Positions 1 through 11,100 of a stretch of DNA of 64,000 nt are shown one piece after another. The position numbers were made by a program, and so were the translations under genes. Source of the stretch: a virus. Under the pieces are notes generated by a model. It was not told the DNA's origin, searched no databases, and saw only the letters and a list, made by a program, of their open reading frames with translations. Numbering within the stretch: the stretch's first letter is position 1; every line of letters starts with the position of its first letter. The DNA lies in the IMG/VR virus record IMGVR_UViG_3300028384_000422, positions 19,858 to 83,857 of that record. One strand, 5' to 3'.

Positions 1-3000
1 AATTAAGAAATCGACAATAGTATTCTTTTCTGAGAACTCATACAAATATCCAGCAATACCAACATTAATATTATTCGTATTGAATGGAATAACATCTTGT
101 ACTACCAAGATACCAGTTTGAGCACTCCAAGAAACTACTGTACCTCTCACACCACTAATTGCACCAGTAACAACTTCATTCGTGCTGTAATTTTGACCGT
201 TTCCTGTTGTAAGATCAACAGTAATACTTAAGGTTGCGACGTGTTGAACACCGTCACTCAATCCGCCTGCTTCAATAATAGTTGCATATCTAAATGGGAT
301 CGAAGCATCCTTGATACTGTCACCAACTTGGAACAGAGTAGTGTTTTGACCACCTTGAGTCTCTTCAATACCATACAGGGAACTAAAGATACCACCATCA
401 AGACTAATTTGGTTTTCATAGTCTGTTCCTGTATTTACCAAGTCTGCAATACCATCTCCTAAGAATGTTCCAGGATTATTAGGATCTTCATTTTCATCAT
501 CGTCTTGGAATTTTCTATCTTGTAAAGTAGAGATAGGAACAGTTAATAATGTAATGGTTGAACCAGTTTCGGTTTCGATAATATGTGGTTGATATGAACT
601 ATTAGCACTAGCAGCAACACCAGCGTCAAACTGTACAATAGCATCTTCAGTAGAAGGAATACCCGCATCGATAAAAGCAAGTTCATCAACTTCAAAAGTG
701 ACTAATAGTTCTCTTGAATTTGGATTCCAATCGTATACCTTAGCAACTTTGTTGTTTGCATTGTCAACACGACGAACAACTCGGTCACCAACGTTATACA
801 GGTAAGTAGATACTCCTTCAGGTGTATTCTGTCCTGTATCTAGAACAACTCTCTGATCATAGTTAAAGTTTACACCTCTAGTCAGACCAGTAAATCTACC
901 TTCACTCTTAGCAGTATAAGAAATAGTTTCTGCATCAACAATAATTTCACCAGAACCAGGATATGCATCAGTAGAATCTACATAAATCTCACTATCTGTA
1001 GAACTAAGTGTTTTAACAAGTCCAGTAAGATAGATCGCAGATGCATTAAGTGCCTGACGTGCTCTGGTTTTACGTTTAAGTTGAACTAACTTAGTAAAGA
1101 TAATATTGGGTGGAGAAGTATATCCTTTTCCAGGATCGATAATATTAATTCCAGTGATTTGTCCTTGGAAAATAGTTGCTTCTGCTTTTGCACCAAGACC
1201 ACCGCCACCACTAATAAGAATAAAGGGAGGTTCTTGATAGAACTCACCAGCATCTACGATATTGATATTAGTAACTTTGCCTAAGGTATCGATTTCTGCA
1301 GCACCTTGAGCACCTTGTCCACCACCACCTTCAAAGATAAGTGTCGGAGGTGTGGCGTAGTCTCTACCTGGGTTCAGCAAAGATAAACCAGTAACTGTTT
1401 GAACAGTGGGGGTTCCTGTAGCACCACTTCCCTGCCCACCAAGAATTTTTGCTTTTGCTGAACCAAAGAAGTTATCACCAGTTTTAGTCATCTTAATATA
1501 AGAGACTTGACCTGGATTATCAGTACTTAAAACAACTTCACCTGCAGCTTCGGTTGGGAATTGAGAAACTAAATCAGGGACTGTATCACCCTCAAATAGA
1601 GGAATACCATAATATTCAGGACCAATAGCATATGGATATACTGGATTGCCACTACCATCTTCAGTCATAAAATATGCATAAGTTCCGTCTGGATAATCGG
1701 GAGTAACAGCATATCTACCGTTGTACTGATCAAGAGTTCCTACGGAAGAATCGTAAATAAAATCAGTAATTAAATCACCTAACAAATATCCTTCGCAAAC
1801 ACCTCTAACACCTGCATCCTCTTCATGATATGCATAAACATATATCAGACGATCAGCATCAACAGGAACTTGGAATCTAATTTCTCGTGTTGTTGCTGCA
1901 GAGAATCCAGAAACATATGCAGCATAACTCACGGCAGAACCATCCAAATGATAGGTTACTGAATGAGATGCACCATAAACATAAGAAGTATCACCAACTA
2001 AAGCGCCATGCCAACCATCTTCTGTTGTAGAGAGTAATAAAATCTGAGAAAATAATCCGTCTACGTTACTAGAATCATCTTGATTAAAGACATACGTTTT
2101 TCCTCTCAGGAATTCAATGAATGGTAGTGTTTGACCATCAAATAAGAATTTATCATTTGCAAAAGTAACAGCATAAGTTACTGTTCCTGCAGTAACAACT
2201 TCTGGTCTGGCACCAGATAATTCTGCAGTTGTTTTCAATCTATAAGAACTAGATTCTCTACGAACAGTTCCACTATCCGTCTGACCCCAAGGACCATAGA
2301 TGGGATATCCATCAAAAGACATACCCAAAATTTTAGAGTGCCCATTTATATGTCGAGACTTATCGATTGTATTAAGATCGTTAGAATTGGGTTGATAATA
2401 ATTTTTTGTATAGTAATTATTAGCATGATCCTCTTCTTCTACAGTAGGATCGAGAACCATATATCCTTCATCGCCAGTATAACCCGACATATAGCGATGA
2501 TTTTTACAATAGTAATAGATACGATTTGATTCATCCGAATTCATAATGAATAACGGTTGATATTCGTTTTCGTAATCAGTTGACCAGTTTTCAGTAACTC
2601 CTGTGCTGTTATAGTACAGAGTTCCTCCATTCAACAGACCATCCTGAGTTGTGCTGAACTGCATTGGGTGTCCAACACCATGTTGGTTAGATGAATCAGA
2701 TTGATTCCATCTAATTAAGTAATTTCTTTGAACTCTAATATTTTCTGGTGCAAAATAATATCTACCTGGGATAAAATCACCAAACTCTTCTGCATCAGAT
2801 CCAAAATCAATATAAAAAATACCGTTAGGGAAAGTAATAGGATCATCATCAATACGAAATTGGAATCCATTAGCACCCAACAGTAAATCGTCTTCAGCAA
2901 AAGGACCGTTAACAATATTTCTAATATAAACCTTTGTTGGATTATTCTGAGAGTCTCTAACAATCTTAGCGATAAACCCATAGGCATTACCACCAACTTC

Positions 3001-3870
3001 ATCGACTCTTCTACCAACTTCAAGATTACCTAAACTCTGATCTAATGAGTTGGGAGTAATATTAACTAAAATATTGTCAAATTCTACTTTGATATTCCAG
3101 GTGAAAATTTCAATATCACCCCAATCAAAAACACTATTACCTAATTTAAATTCATCAATTAACTTATTTGTCTGGTAATAATATGTTTGTGAATCATTGA
3201 CAGCACCATAGACATTCATATTCTTCAGATAAGAATATTTTGGTGCGTTGATTGGGAAATTGACCTGTGCATTACCATCAAGACCCCAATCAGGAGTATG
3301 AAGTAAAACACCATTTGACATGATGCCAGTTACTTTATTGCGCTGCTCATCTCTAGTTCCTGGATTAGGAACATCTTTACCGCCTCGGTAAATAAAGGTT
3401 TGGTCAAATGTTCTATCTAAGATAGTAGTAGATCCACCAGGTTCTCTCTCTGCCATAACAAACAGAGATGGTTTGGGATGATTATCAGATACAATACGAA
3501 GTCTATCTGTATCGGCATTAAATGATCCAGTAGTTGGAGAATTTGGATGAGTTTGCCAGATTCTATTAATATTAAAAGAATTTACTACATTAGGTGTTTC
3601 CTGTTCAGGAATAATCTTAAGTCTTAGAGGGTCATAACCTCTACCTCTTGATAAAACACGAACGTGAACAATTCTACCCGATTCTTCATCGATAATTGGA
3701 TATAACAAAGCTTCGGTTGTTGGAGTTCCACAACCTGTAATTGTCAAACGAGGAGGATCTGCTGGATCATATGAGGATCCGCCATTTATAACTCTTACCG
3801 CTCTTACACCAAATACTTCGTCAAAAATTGGTTCAATTACGGCACCAGTACCAGGAACATTTCTTGCCAT
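1..3870 (-). CDS. Large virion structural protein with cupredoxin-like and YHYH-type segments (3' end outside window)
   Basis: Open on the minus strand from ATG at 3870 (MARNVPGTGAVIEP) to the left edge, at least 1290 codons with no stop, so the C-terminus is missing. The sequence shows a cupredoxin-like segment: H401 in GVGHPMQF, then IYYYCKNHRYMSG with C455, H458 and M461. That is the C-x2-H-x2-M ligand loop of amicyanin-type blue copper proteins. About 55 residues later comes a YHYH-family-like motif, GMSFDGYPIYGPWG. Further on are two Gly-rich repeats of the type PPxLIFEGGGGQGAQGAA, and a Thr/Val-rich beta region. Together with the adjacent 412-aa and giant genes it forms the distal part of a baseplate/tail-fibre operon. 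Role inferred: a peripheral tail or fibre protein. Copper binding is predicted from ligand pattern only. Confidence 0.85.
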   Translation of the reverse strand, partial: MARNVPGTGAVIEPIFDEVFGVRAVRVINGGSSYDPADPPRLTITGCGTPTTEALLYPIIDEESGRIVHVRVLSRGRGYDPLRLKIIPEQETPNVVNSFNINRIWQTHPNSPTTGSFNADTDRLRIVSDNHPKPSLFVMAEREPGGSTTILDRTFDQTFIYRGGKDVPNPGTRDEQRNKVTGIMSNGVLLHTPDWGLDGNAQVNFPINAPKYSYLKNMNVYGAVNDSQTYYYQTNKLIDEFKLGNSVFDWGDIEIFTWNIKVEFDNILVNITPNSLDQSLGNLEVGRRVDEVGGNAYGFIAKIVRDSQNNPTKVYIRNIVNGPFAEDDLLLGANGFQFRIDDDPITFPNGIFYIDFGSDAEEFGDFIPGRYYFAPENIRVQRNYLIRWNQSDSSNQHGVGHPMQFSTTQDGLLNGGTLYYNSTGVTENWSTDYENEYQPLFIMNSDESNRIYYYCKNHRYMSGYTGDEGYMVLDPTVEEEDHANNYYTKNYYQPNSNDLNTIDKSRHINGHSKILGMSFDGYPIYGPWGQTDSGTVRRESSSYRLKTTAELSGARPEVVTAGTVTYAVTFANDKFLFDGQTLPFIEFLRGKTYVFNQDDSSNVDGLFSQILLLSTTEDGWHGALVGDTSYVYGASHSVTYHLDGSAVSYAAYVSGFSAATTREIRFQVPVDADRLIYVYAYHEEDAGVRGVCEGYLLGDLITDFIYDSSVGTLDQYNGRYAVTPDYPDGTYAYFMTEDGSGNPVYPYAIGPEYYGIPLFEGDTVPDLVSQFPTEAAGEVVLSTDNPGQVSYIKMTKTGDNFFGSAKAKILGGQGSGATGTPTVQTVTGLSLLNPGRDYATPPTLIFEGGGGQGAQGAAEIDTLGKVTNINIVDAGEFYQEPPFILISGGGGLGAKAEATIFQGQITGINIIDPGKGYTSPPNIIFTKLVQLKRKTRARQALNASAIYLTGLVKTLSSTDSEIYVDSTDAYPGSGEIIVDAETISYTAKSEGRFTGLTRGVNFNYDQRVVLDTGQNTPEGVSTYLYNVGDRVVRRVDNANNKVAKVYDWNPNSRELLVTFEVDELAFIDAGIPSTEDAIVQFDAGVAASANSSYQPHIIETETGSTITLLTVPISTLQDRKFQDDDENEDPNNPGTFLGDGIADLVNTGTDYENQISLDGGIFSSLYGIEETQGGQNTTLFQVGDSIKDASIPFRYATIIEAGGLSDGVQHVATLSITVDLTTGNGQNYSTNEVVTGAISGVRGTVVSWSAQTGILVVQDVIPFNTNNINVGIAGYLYEFSEKNTIVDFLI

Positions 3871-3882
3871 TTAGTGTCAACC

Positions 3883-5121
3883 TTATGCTACGTTAATTGT
3901 GCCTTGCATTTGCGCGTGGAGGGTACACTGATAATACAGCGTTGAGGGAGCATCGAGAGGAACTGTCCAATAAAGAATTGTAGAACCACTACCCGTTTGA
4001 CCTGTCGTATATGCAGTTCCACTCAATCCCTGAGTAGATTGAATTCTAAACGGGTGACCACCACCTTCAACACTATTATCAAATGCGTAAGTGAATCCTC
4101 TATAAACATACAGCGTTGGGTCACGATTGTCACCAGCAGGGAGTCCAGGTCCATTGATCAAATAGTCACTACTAGCATTTTCTACAGGAACGTTCAGTTC
4201 ATACCAAAGCATTGGACTACCACCTGGGGATCTAACCCAATCCGTGCCATTCCAATAAATGTTATCGCCCTGTGTCAGACCAGTAGTATCAGTATCAGTT
4301 AAGTTGGCAAATGTAGTTGTAAGAGTTCCACTAAAATCAACAGTTACAGTATCACCAGAAACTGTTGTTGTAATATTCGTTCCACCCGCAATAGTCAGTG
4401 TATCGGTTTGACTATTAGCAGTTGTATTTCCAGTATCACCTGCAATTGTTTGGAATACGTTAATAGAGGACACACCAGCAACGTCATCACCAGGAACCCA
4501 AGTAGATCCATTCCACTTAAGTACTTGGTTTAATGTAGGAACATTGGTAGTAGTGTCAACATCATTCAAAAGATTGATACTAGAATATTGTGTCAACAAT
4601 GTTGCTCTAGTATCACCAACACCACCCGCAGTAATATTGATATTTACATAGGGATTATCATCACCATCAACAGTGAAGTAATACCCAGGATAAGATGCTG
4701 CAGCTGGTGCTGCGGCAAGACTAGCATATTCATTCTTATATTTTACCGTCGTAGGTAAATCAATACCTTCTCCTGTAGTTCCACCAAACGTAGAAGTAAT
4801 ACCACCTGCCGCCAATGTAATATCACCAGTTCCATTTGCTGCCACAGCAATATTTCCGTTAGACGATGAAATAATTGAATTATTATTTACATCTAACGCC
4901 GCAGTCAGGTTTGTGAAATCGGAAGGTAGAAAACTAGTTCCGTTATATCTCAATACCTGACCAACAGCAGGGTTAGCAACACTTAATTGAGTGTTAGAAC
5001 CATTGCCGATGGCAGTATAAAGTTCAGTGAAATTATCATTGATCTTATCGCCGCCAGCACGGAGGGTGTCCCCCGTGTTGTCATTAGCGGCAGTACCAAG
5101 ATTAAGTGCCTGTTTAGCCAT
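3883..5121 (-). CDS. Virion structural protein with C-terminal cupredoxin-like domain
   Basis: 412 aa. The N-terminus (MAKQALNLGTAANDNTGDTL, then INDNFTELYTAIG) is a common opening of cyanophage fibre and structural proteins. The middle is Thr/Gly/Asn-rich beta sequence with repeated LRYNGTSFLPSD and LKWNGSTWVPGDD units, as in tail fibres. The last 60 residues look like a cupredoxin: H356 in GGGHPFRIQS, then LYYQCTLHAQMQG with C399, H402 and M405. The spacing (C-x2-H-x2-M) equals the amicyanin copper loop, and all four expected ligands are present. A perfect T4-type late promoter lies just upstream. Inferred to be a late tail/fibre component, possibly binding a metal at its tip. Function in infection is unknown. 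Confidence 0.85.
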   Translation of the reverse strand: MAKQALNLGTAANDNTGDTLRAGGDKINDNFTELYTAIGNGSNTQLSVANPAVGQVLRYNGTSFLPSDFTNLTAALDVNNNSIISSSNGNIAVAANGTGDITLAAGGITSTFGGTTGEGIDLPTTVKYKNEYASLAAAPAAASYPGYYFTVDGDDNPYVNINITAGGVGDTRATLLTQYSSINLLNDVDTTTNVPTLNQVLKWNGSTWVPGDDVAGVSSINVFQTIAGDTGNTTANSQTDTLTIAGGTNITTTVSGDTVTVDFSGTLTTTFANLTDTDTTGLTQGDNIYWNGTDWVRSPGGSPMLWYELNVPVENASSDYLINGPGLPAGDNRDPTLYVYRGFTYAFDNSVEGGGHPFRIQSTQGLSGTAYTTGQTGSGSTILYWTVPLDAPSTLYYQCTLHAQMQGTINVA

Positions 5122-5141
5122 TACTCACTAAGTTTTTTAGT

Positions 5142-5149
5142 TATTTATA
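5142..5149 (-). promoter_or_regulatory. T4-type late promoter TATAAATA
   Basis: Exact TATAAATA on the minus strand, 21-28 bp upstream of the ATG at 5121. It overlaps the stop codon of the giant gene, which would let the 412-aa gene be transcribed separately by late, gp55-type sigma-directed RNA polymerase. Confidence 0.75.
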
Positions 5150-8100
5150 GGATCTCTGGATCAACTGCTTCTTCTCCGTAATCCGCAAGATTTGGAGCGG
5201 TCCAATCGTCGGGGACAGTTGTTTCAACATCAATGCCTGGGTTCTGATATCCAGATCCAGCATTACTCATCTCAACACCCGAAACACCAACCAGCGCCTT
5301 AATATTACCATCGAATCCAGAGATAGAGTCGATTCTCACTGTAGGTCTGGAAGTATATCCAGAACCACCACCAGTAACCTGAACATCATCAATAAATCCA
5401 GAAGTGATTTGAGCCTGTGCGAGTGCATCTTGACCAAAGACAGATCCCAGATAATCGAAAGTGATCAAAGAGTTAGAAGACTCAATAACAGCAACTTCAC
5501 GATCATCGGTTTCACCCTGAATTCTGATGAAATCACCAGGTTCAACGGGAGGAACAACTTCAGCAGCATCAACGTCTGCTTCAGAACCAACGTAAGAGAA
5601 GGCAACAAATGTAGATCCGAATCTAGGAATTTCGGAGAAGATGATTCTAGAACCAACAATCTCAAAACCAATTCCAGGTTCCTGGATAACACCATTGAGA
5701 GAAACAATGATGTTATTTTCAGGTCTAATAACACTAGATTGTACACCGTCCGTAAGTGTAAGTGAGTAGAATACTTCGTTACGCTTAAGGTTAAAGGACT
5801 GACGTAAAGAGTCAAACTCAAACGAAATATCGTCAAGTTGTCTCAGTTTACCAACATAGAATCCAGTGAACGATGCACCAATATCGGGTGCTTCAGTGAA
5901 CTGAATTTGATTGGAGAATGCTGTATATGCATTGGTAGCGCCAGGAGGTTGCAAAATACCATTGATGAATACCAACAGATGACCAGCAGGATCTGGTAGA
6001 TAAGATGTTCCGTTTTCAATAGTAAGATCGAAGTTTGTCTGTGTGCCATCGAAACCTTTGGAAGAACGCTTAACGCGAGCCTTAAGATCTTCTTTAGAAG
6101 TAATAACTGACTTATAATTATCGGCAGACTTGATACCATCTCTAGTAGTAAATGTTCCTGCGATATCACTTAGATACAGACGTTTCTGTGTGCCAACCGT
6201 CTTAACGTCTTGAATAAGAGCGGCAGCGGCACCTGCGGTTACGACTCTGGTTGTGATAGAAGCATAACCAACGGGGAAGTTACCAGCAAGACCATAATCA
6301 CCAACAACATCACCATTTGTTAATTCACCCTGGAAATCGACCGCGTAAATGTAGTTATTGTCAAGGTCAACTTCGGTAATAATTGCATATACAGAAGAAA
6401 CTTGATTACCACTAACAACCTTATACAGTCTGTTACCAACGGTGAATGTATTCAGATTACTAATAATACTAATACCGAATCTCACATAACCAGTAGATGC
6501 AATTCTCTGACCAATTTGAGCATTGAAACCATCATATTTGATAACATCGATATATTGTCTGGAACTCTCTGGATATACAACAGAGTTCTTCTCGAAAGTT
6601 CCGAGTAATGTCTCTGTGTCAACTTTAAGAGTACCACCAGTATTAGAAAGAACTGCTGCCTGATTCTTAATGAATCCAGTGGGTTGTGCAGTCTCGCCAC
6701 TAGTGTAACCTTTAAACGGAATATCATTAGAGAACTCGCCTTTAAGGTCGATAATATGAATTCTATTTTCAATTGCACTAATCTGAGCAGATGTGGAGTT
6801 TTCAGCACCAACGATAATATCGGTAATTGCCCAAGGACCAGCGGTAACACGAACATCAAGATACTTATAGTTTTCATCTTCATGGAAACCATATACAACA
6901 CCAGTAACAGATGGAGCACCTTGCTTAGCAACAGTCTCATTCATCGTAAACGGTCCATCAGTGATGTCACCGTCGATACGGAAACGCTTGTAGATTTGAA
7001 CAATCTTACCGCTATTTTCGTTTAATGTTTCTACTTCTGCATATGCATTACTAGACTGACCATAGACAAAATCGGTGGTTTTAAGACCTCCTCCAAGACC
7101 AATGACTTTATCTCTTTCTCCAAATGTTTTGGTCGGCAGAGAAATAGCGTTCTGAATATCGAGAGAAGTGAAGTAAGTTCCAGTCTTGATTTGCTGTCTA
7201 ATAATATTGGTCGCATAACGAGCCAAAGCAGTAATAGAATCTGTAGTGTAATCAGATGCTGCAGTAGAACTGTAGAAACTATAGAAACCTGCATTTGTGG
7301 ACGGCGATGTAAGAGTTCCTGCGAGAGCCTGTGCAATGAATCCATCGAGCAGATCCAGAGCAAAGTTCTTGATATTAAACTCGTTATCAGAGTAGAAGAT
7401 CTTACCACTGGTTGCAGTGTAAGGATCCAAAGCAAACTTGGTGAGTTTTGCACCCCAAAGGTAAATACCTGTGCTGCCATTACCAGTCCAGGACTGAGCA
7501 CCAGAAGCACTATTAGCAATAATATTAGTTCTAAGAACAGAGAAACCAAAGGAGAACGTTGCAGTAATAAAGAGTCGATACCACCCATCACCAAGAGGAA
7601 CCGCACCATAAGCATCACCTGTAATACCACCCTGAGGAATAAAGAGTGATCCAATAGCACCAGTACTGAGATTCAGATCAAAGAAGATATTTTGTTCTGC
7701 AGTAGTTCCATCATCCAAGATAAGACCGAATCTGACAGAAGCAGAACCTGCTGCTTTAACAAAGATGGATGATGTGAATGTTTGTGTTTCAGAAACACCT
7801 ACAGCACCTGTATCAAAAGATTCATTTGTGGTGTCGAAAGTCAGTGTGCTTGAGTCAAATGTCTCAAATGCAGTCAGGTTATAATCTCTGAAAGTATCAT
7901 GAATACCACCATTATTATTTGCAGCGAAAAACTTCTCTGCAGTCAATGTTCCATCAGGAGCAGAGATCGAATTATCAGTGATCAGCAGAGAGTCAACACC
8001 ACCATTACTATTAACTTGCCAATTGACAGCAAGTGCTTCAGGGTTAGTAAACAGATTAGTACCAGAAACTTGACCACTGATGTTAGAAACCAATGTCTTA

Positions 8101-11100
8101 GCATGATCTAATGTCTGAACATTAGTAGGTTCAGAATACCAATCATAACCACTACCAACAGTAGCAACTGTTGCGGTCGCACTAGAAGTTCTACCAGTTA
8201 AGGTATCGGATGCAGACCATGCGGTTCCTGTAAATGCGCCAACAATCAACAGATTAGTTTCTTCATTCCACTCAAGAACGGTAGCATAACCGCCGCCACT
8301 AGAACGAATGACTTCACCAAGTTGGAAATTGCCAGTCAGAGAAGTGAATGTAATCTTATATGCAGTTTCCTTAACTGTAGTGTCAGTTGTAACAACATCA
8401 TGAACCATATCAGTGATAATTCTATCAATGAAAGAGTTGTATACCCATGCTCCAGAACCAAACTGAGAGTTGACCTGATTCTGAATCTCCTCCTTATAAT
8501 AATTGAGGTTATAAAGAATATTCTTAGATGCACTGCGACTAATGTCACCTCCAGGTGCAAGAATACCAATAATAATATCAATAAGATCTTCAAATCTATA
8601 TACAACTTTTTCAATATCAATTACAGTTTCGGTATCGCGATATGCAACATCATCACTGTAAATTGCCGCATAATCAGGAGAAGTAAATCCAGAGTTAAAA
8701 TCATATGCTCTGTTTCTGATTGCAAAAGGACCAATATCCTTCAATTTTTGAAGTGAATAAACAAAAGCGAGAATTTCATCTTCGATATCCTTAATTTGAA
8801 GAGATGCAGTCAGATATTTTTCAATTTCTGCAATGGTGCTATTAGTACCACCTGTCTGCAAGTCAGAAATAATACCAAGAAGAATTGCCTCTATATTTGC
8901 CTGTCTTACCAATTCATCAGCATATGTAAATGCGTTATAAGTAACACCATTCAAATCATATTGGAATTCAGTTCTAGTATAACCAGTTACTTCTTCAGCA
9001 AGATACTGTCTGTTGAAATACAAACGATCTGCAGCAACATGGAAATCATTACCTGTAGGAGCGATAACATCGTTGATAATAGTTACCAAATTATCAATTG
9101 CTGTCTTAACGTTTGCACATCCACCAGCATCCTGAGTAATACCCCAATCACCAACAATGATTGCATCGGTATTATCATAAGTCAAATCACCTGTAATCGC
9201 TTGTTTTGCATAGAATGCAAGACGCTCATGTGCATAAACAGATTGGAATACCTGTAAGCGAATATATAGAAGAATATCATTAGTACCAAGATAGAAGTTT
9301 GCTGCCTGAACAGTCTTCTCATTACCACCATTTTGAATATCATCTGCAATTCCATCCAAGATCTGACCCAAGTCAGTCTTACAACGCACAGTACCATCAG
9401 TGCTACCACCACCTTGGTTACGAGGCATATCCTGTGCAAGATCAGGATAACGCTGCAACATATCAAATGCTGCTTTATCAACGATAGCAGATCTGTTTGC
9501 TCTAATCAGGTTAGCAGCATCTCTAAAGCGATATTGTGCATCGGTGTCAATTCTATTACTATAGAATACATCAGTATTTGCATCATGATAAGAAATATCG
9601 AAAGGAGTCTCTCTAAATGCATTGACTGTTCCACCAAGGAACTTGTAAGCGGGAAGTTTCTTAGTAACAGATCCAAGATAATCAACAGCAGGATCTTGAC
9701 TTGCATTGTCTAATGTATCGCTGACAATAGACATCAAGTTGTCAACTGTATTAATAACATCTGTGCAATCATTGAGATTATATTCAGACTTAGTTATTGC
9801 ACCGCTACTTGCGGATACGAAAGTATGTGCATATTGATCATTCTGACCAGATTTACCAACATTCACAGTGAATGTATTGGTATCAGCAGCAGTAATAACA
9901 AGAACTTGTTTTGCAGCAGGATCAGACTTTCTGGGGTATGATTTCTGTGCAGTATTTCCATCTTCAGTGCAAGTGAATACAATCGACTCAGTTGCAATGA
10001 ATACGGAATCACCAGCAACCGTAATACCATTAGTGGTTGCACTTACGAAGCTATGAGTGTAGTTACCACCAGCAACAACACCATTTGTAGTTGCAGACGC
10101 AAAGGTGTGTGCTGTAGTATCCCCAGAAGTTCCAAGATCAACGGTGATTGTATTGTCTTTCTTAACAATTCCATTTGCTGTTGCACTTACAAATGTATGA
10201 ACATATTGATCAGCAGCAGAAGAAGGACCAACGTTGACAGTAAACGTATTAGTAGATACTGCAGTCGGACGTAACCATCTACCAGAGAAAGGATCGGTAG
10301 AACGAGGATAAGTCTTATTCTCAAAGTTACCATCCTTAGTGCAGGTGAATGTTAAAGAATTATCTTCAATTCTAATCTTATCACTAGTGGTGAATCCATG
10401 GTTTGCAACGGTAACTACAAGTTGACCCGATGCAGGATCATATGTTGCTGCTGTTGCAGTACTTGTTGCACCATTCTGAGTAATTTCATATGAAGTTGCT
10501 GCTGCAGTAGGAGCAGATCCGTTAGATCCAGATCCTCTGCTGAAAGTAAGTGCATTCTGAGCAATTTGAACATTCTGACCAACTTCCAGATTATTCTCAG
10601 GAAGAGTAATTACTGCAATACCTGTAGAAGGATTATATGTTGCAGTAGTCGGAGTGTAATTAACTGTAGGAGACTTACCAACATTAACTTCAAATGTATT
10701 CGTAGCAACGTTAGAAACTTCCAACCAACCCTGAGAAGCAGGATCATTTGCACGAGGATAAGTCTTCTGAGCAGTATTGCCGTCCATGGTGCAAGTGAAG
10801 GTCAGAGAGTTATCTGCCAACTTGATTCTGTCACCATTAGAAAGACCGTGACTGTTAGAAGTGATTTGAAGAACACCTGTAGTTGCAGTATATGTTGCAC
10901 CAGTTGCAGTCTTATTGCTAGGAGCAACTAAACCATGACCATTAGAGGTAAGAACCATGAGACCCGTTGCGGGATCATATGTTGCATCAGAGGGCACAAA
11001 TGTGGTTGCACTTGCGTAAGAAGACTCGGTAATAGAAGTATCAAACTTCTGAGTGAGACCATGATCACCCTGTACTTCCCAAGGTGTGTTGTTAATTACA

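Noticed and set aside
7031-7660. 209-codon minus-strand frame within the giant gene
   Set aside because: Leu/Val/Ser-rich shadow of the giant's coding frame, with no ribosome site and no recognisable domain.
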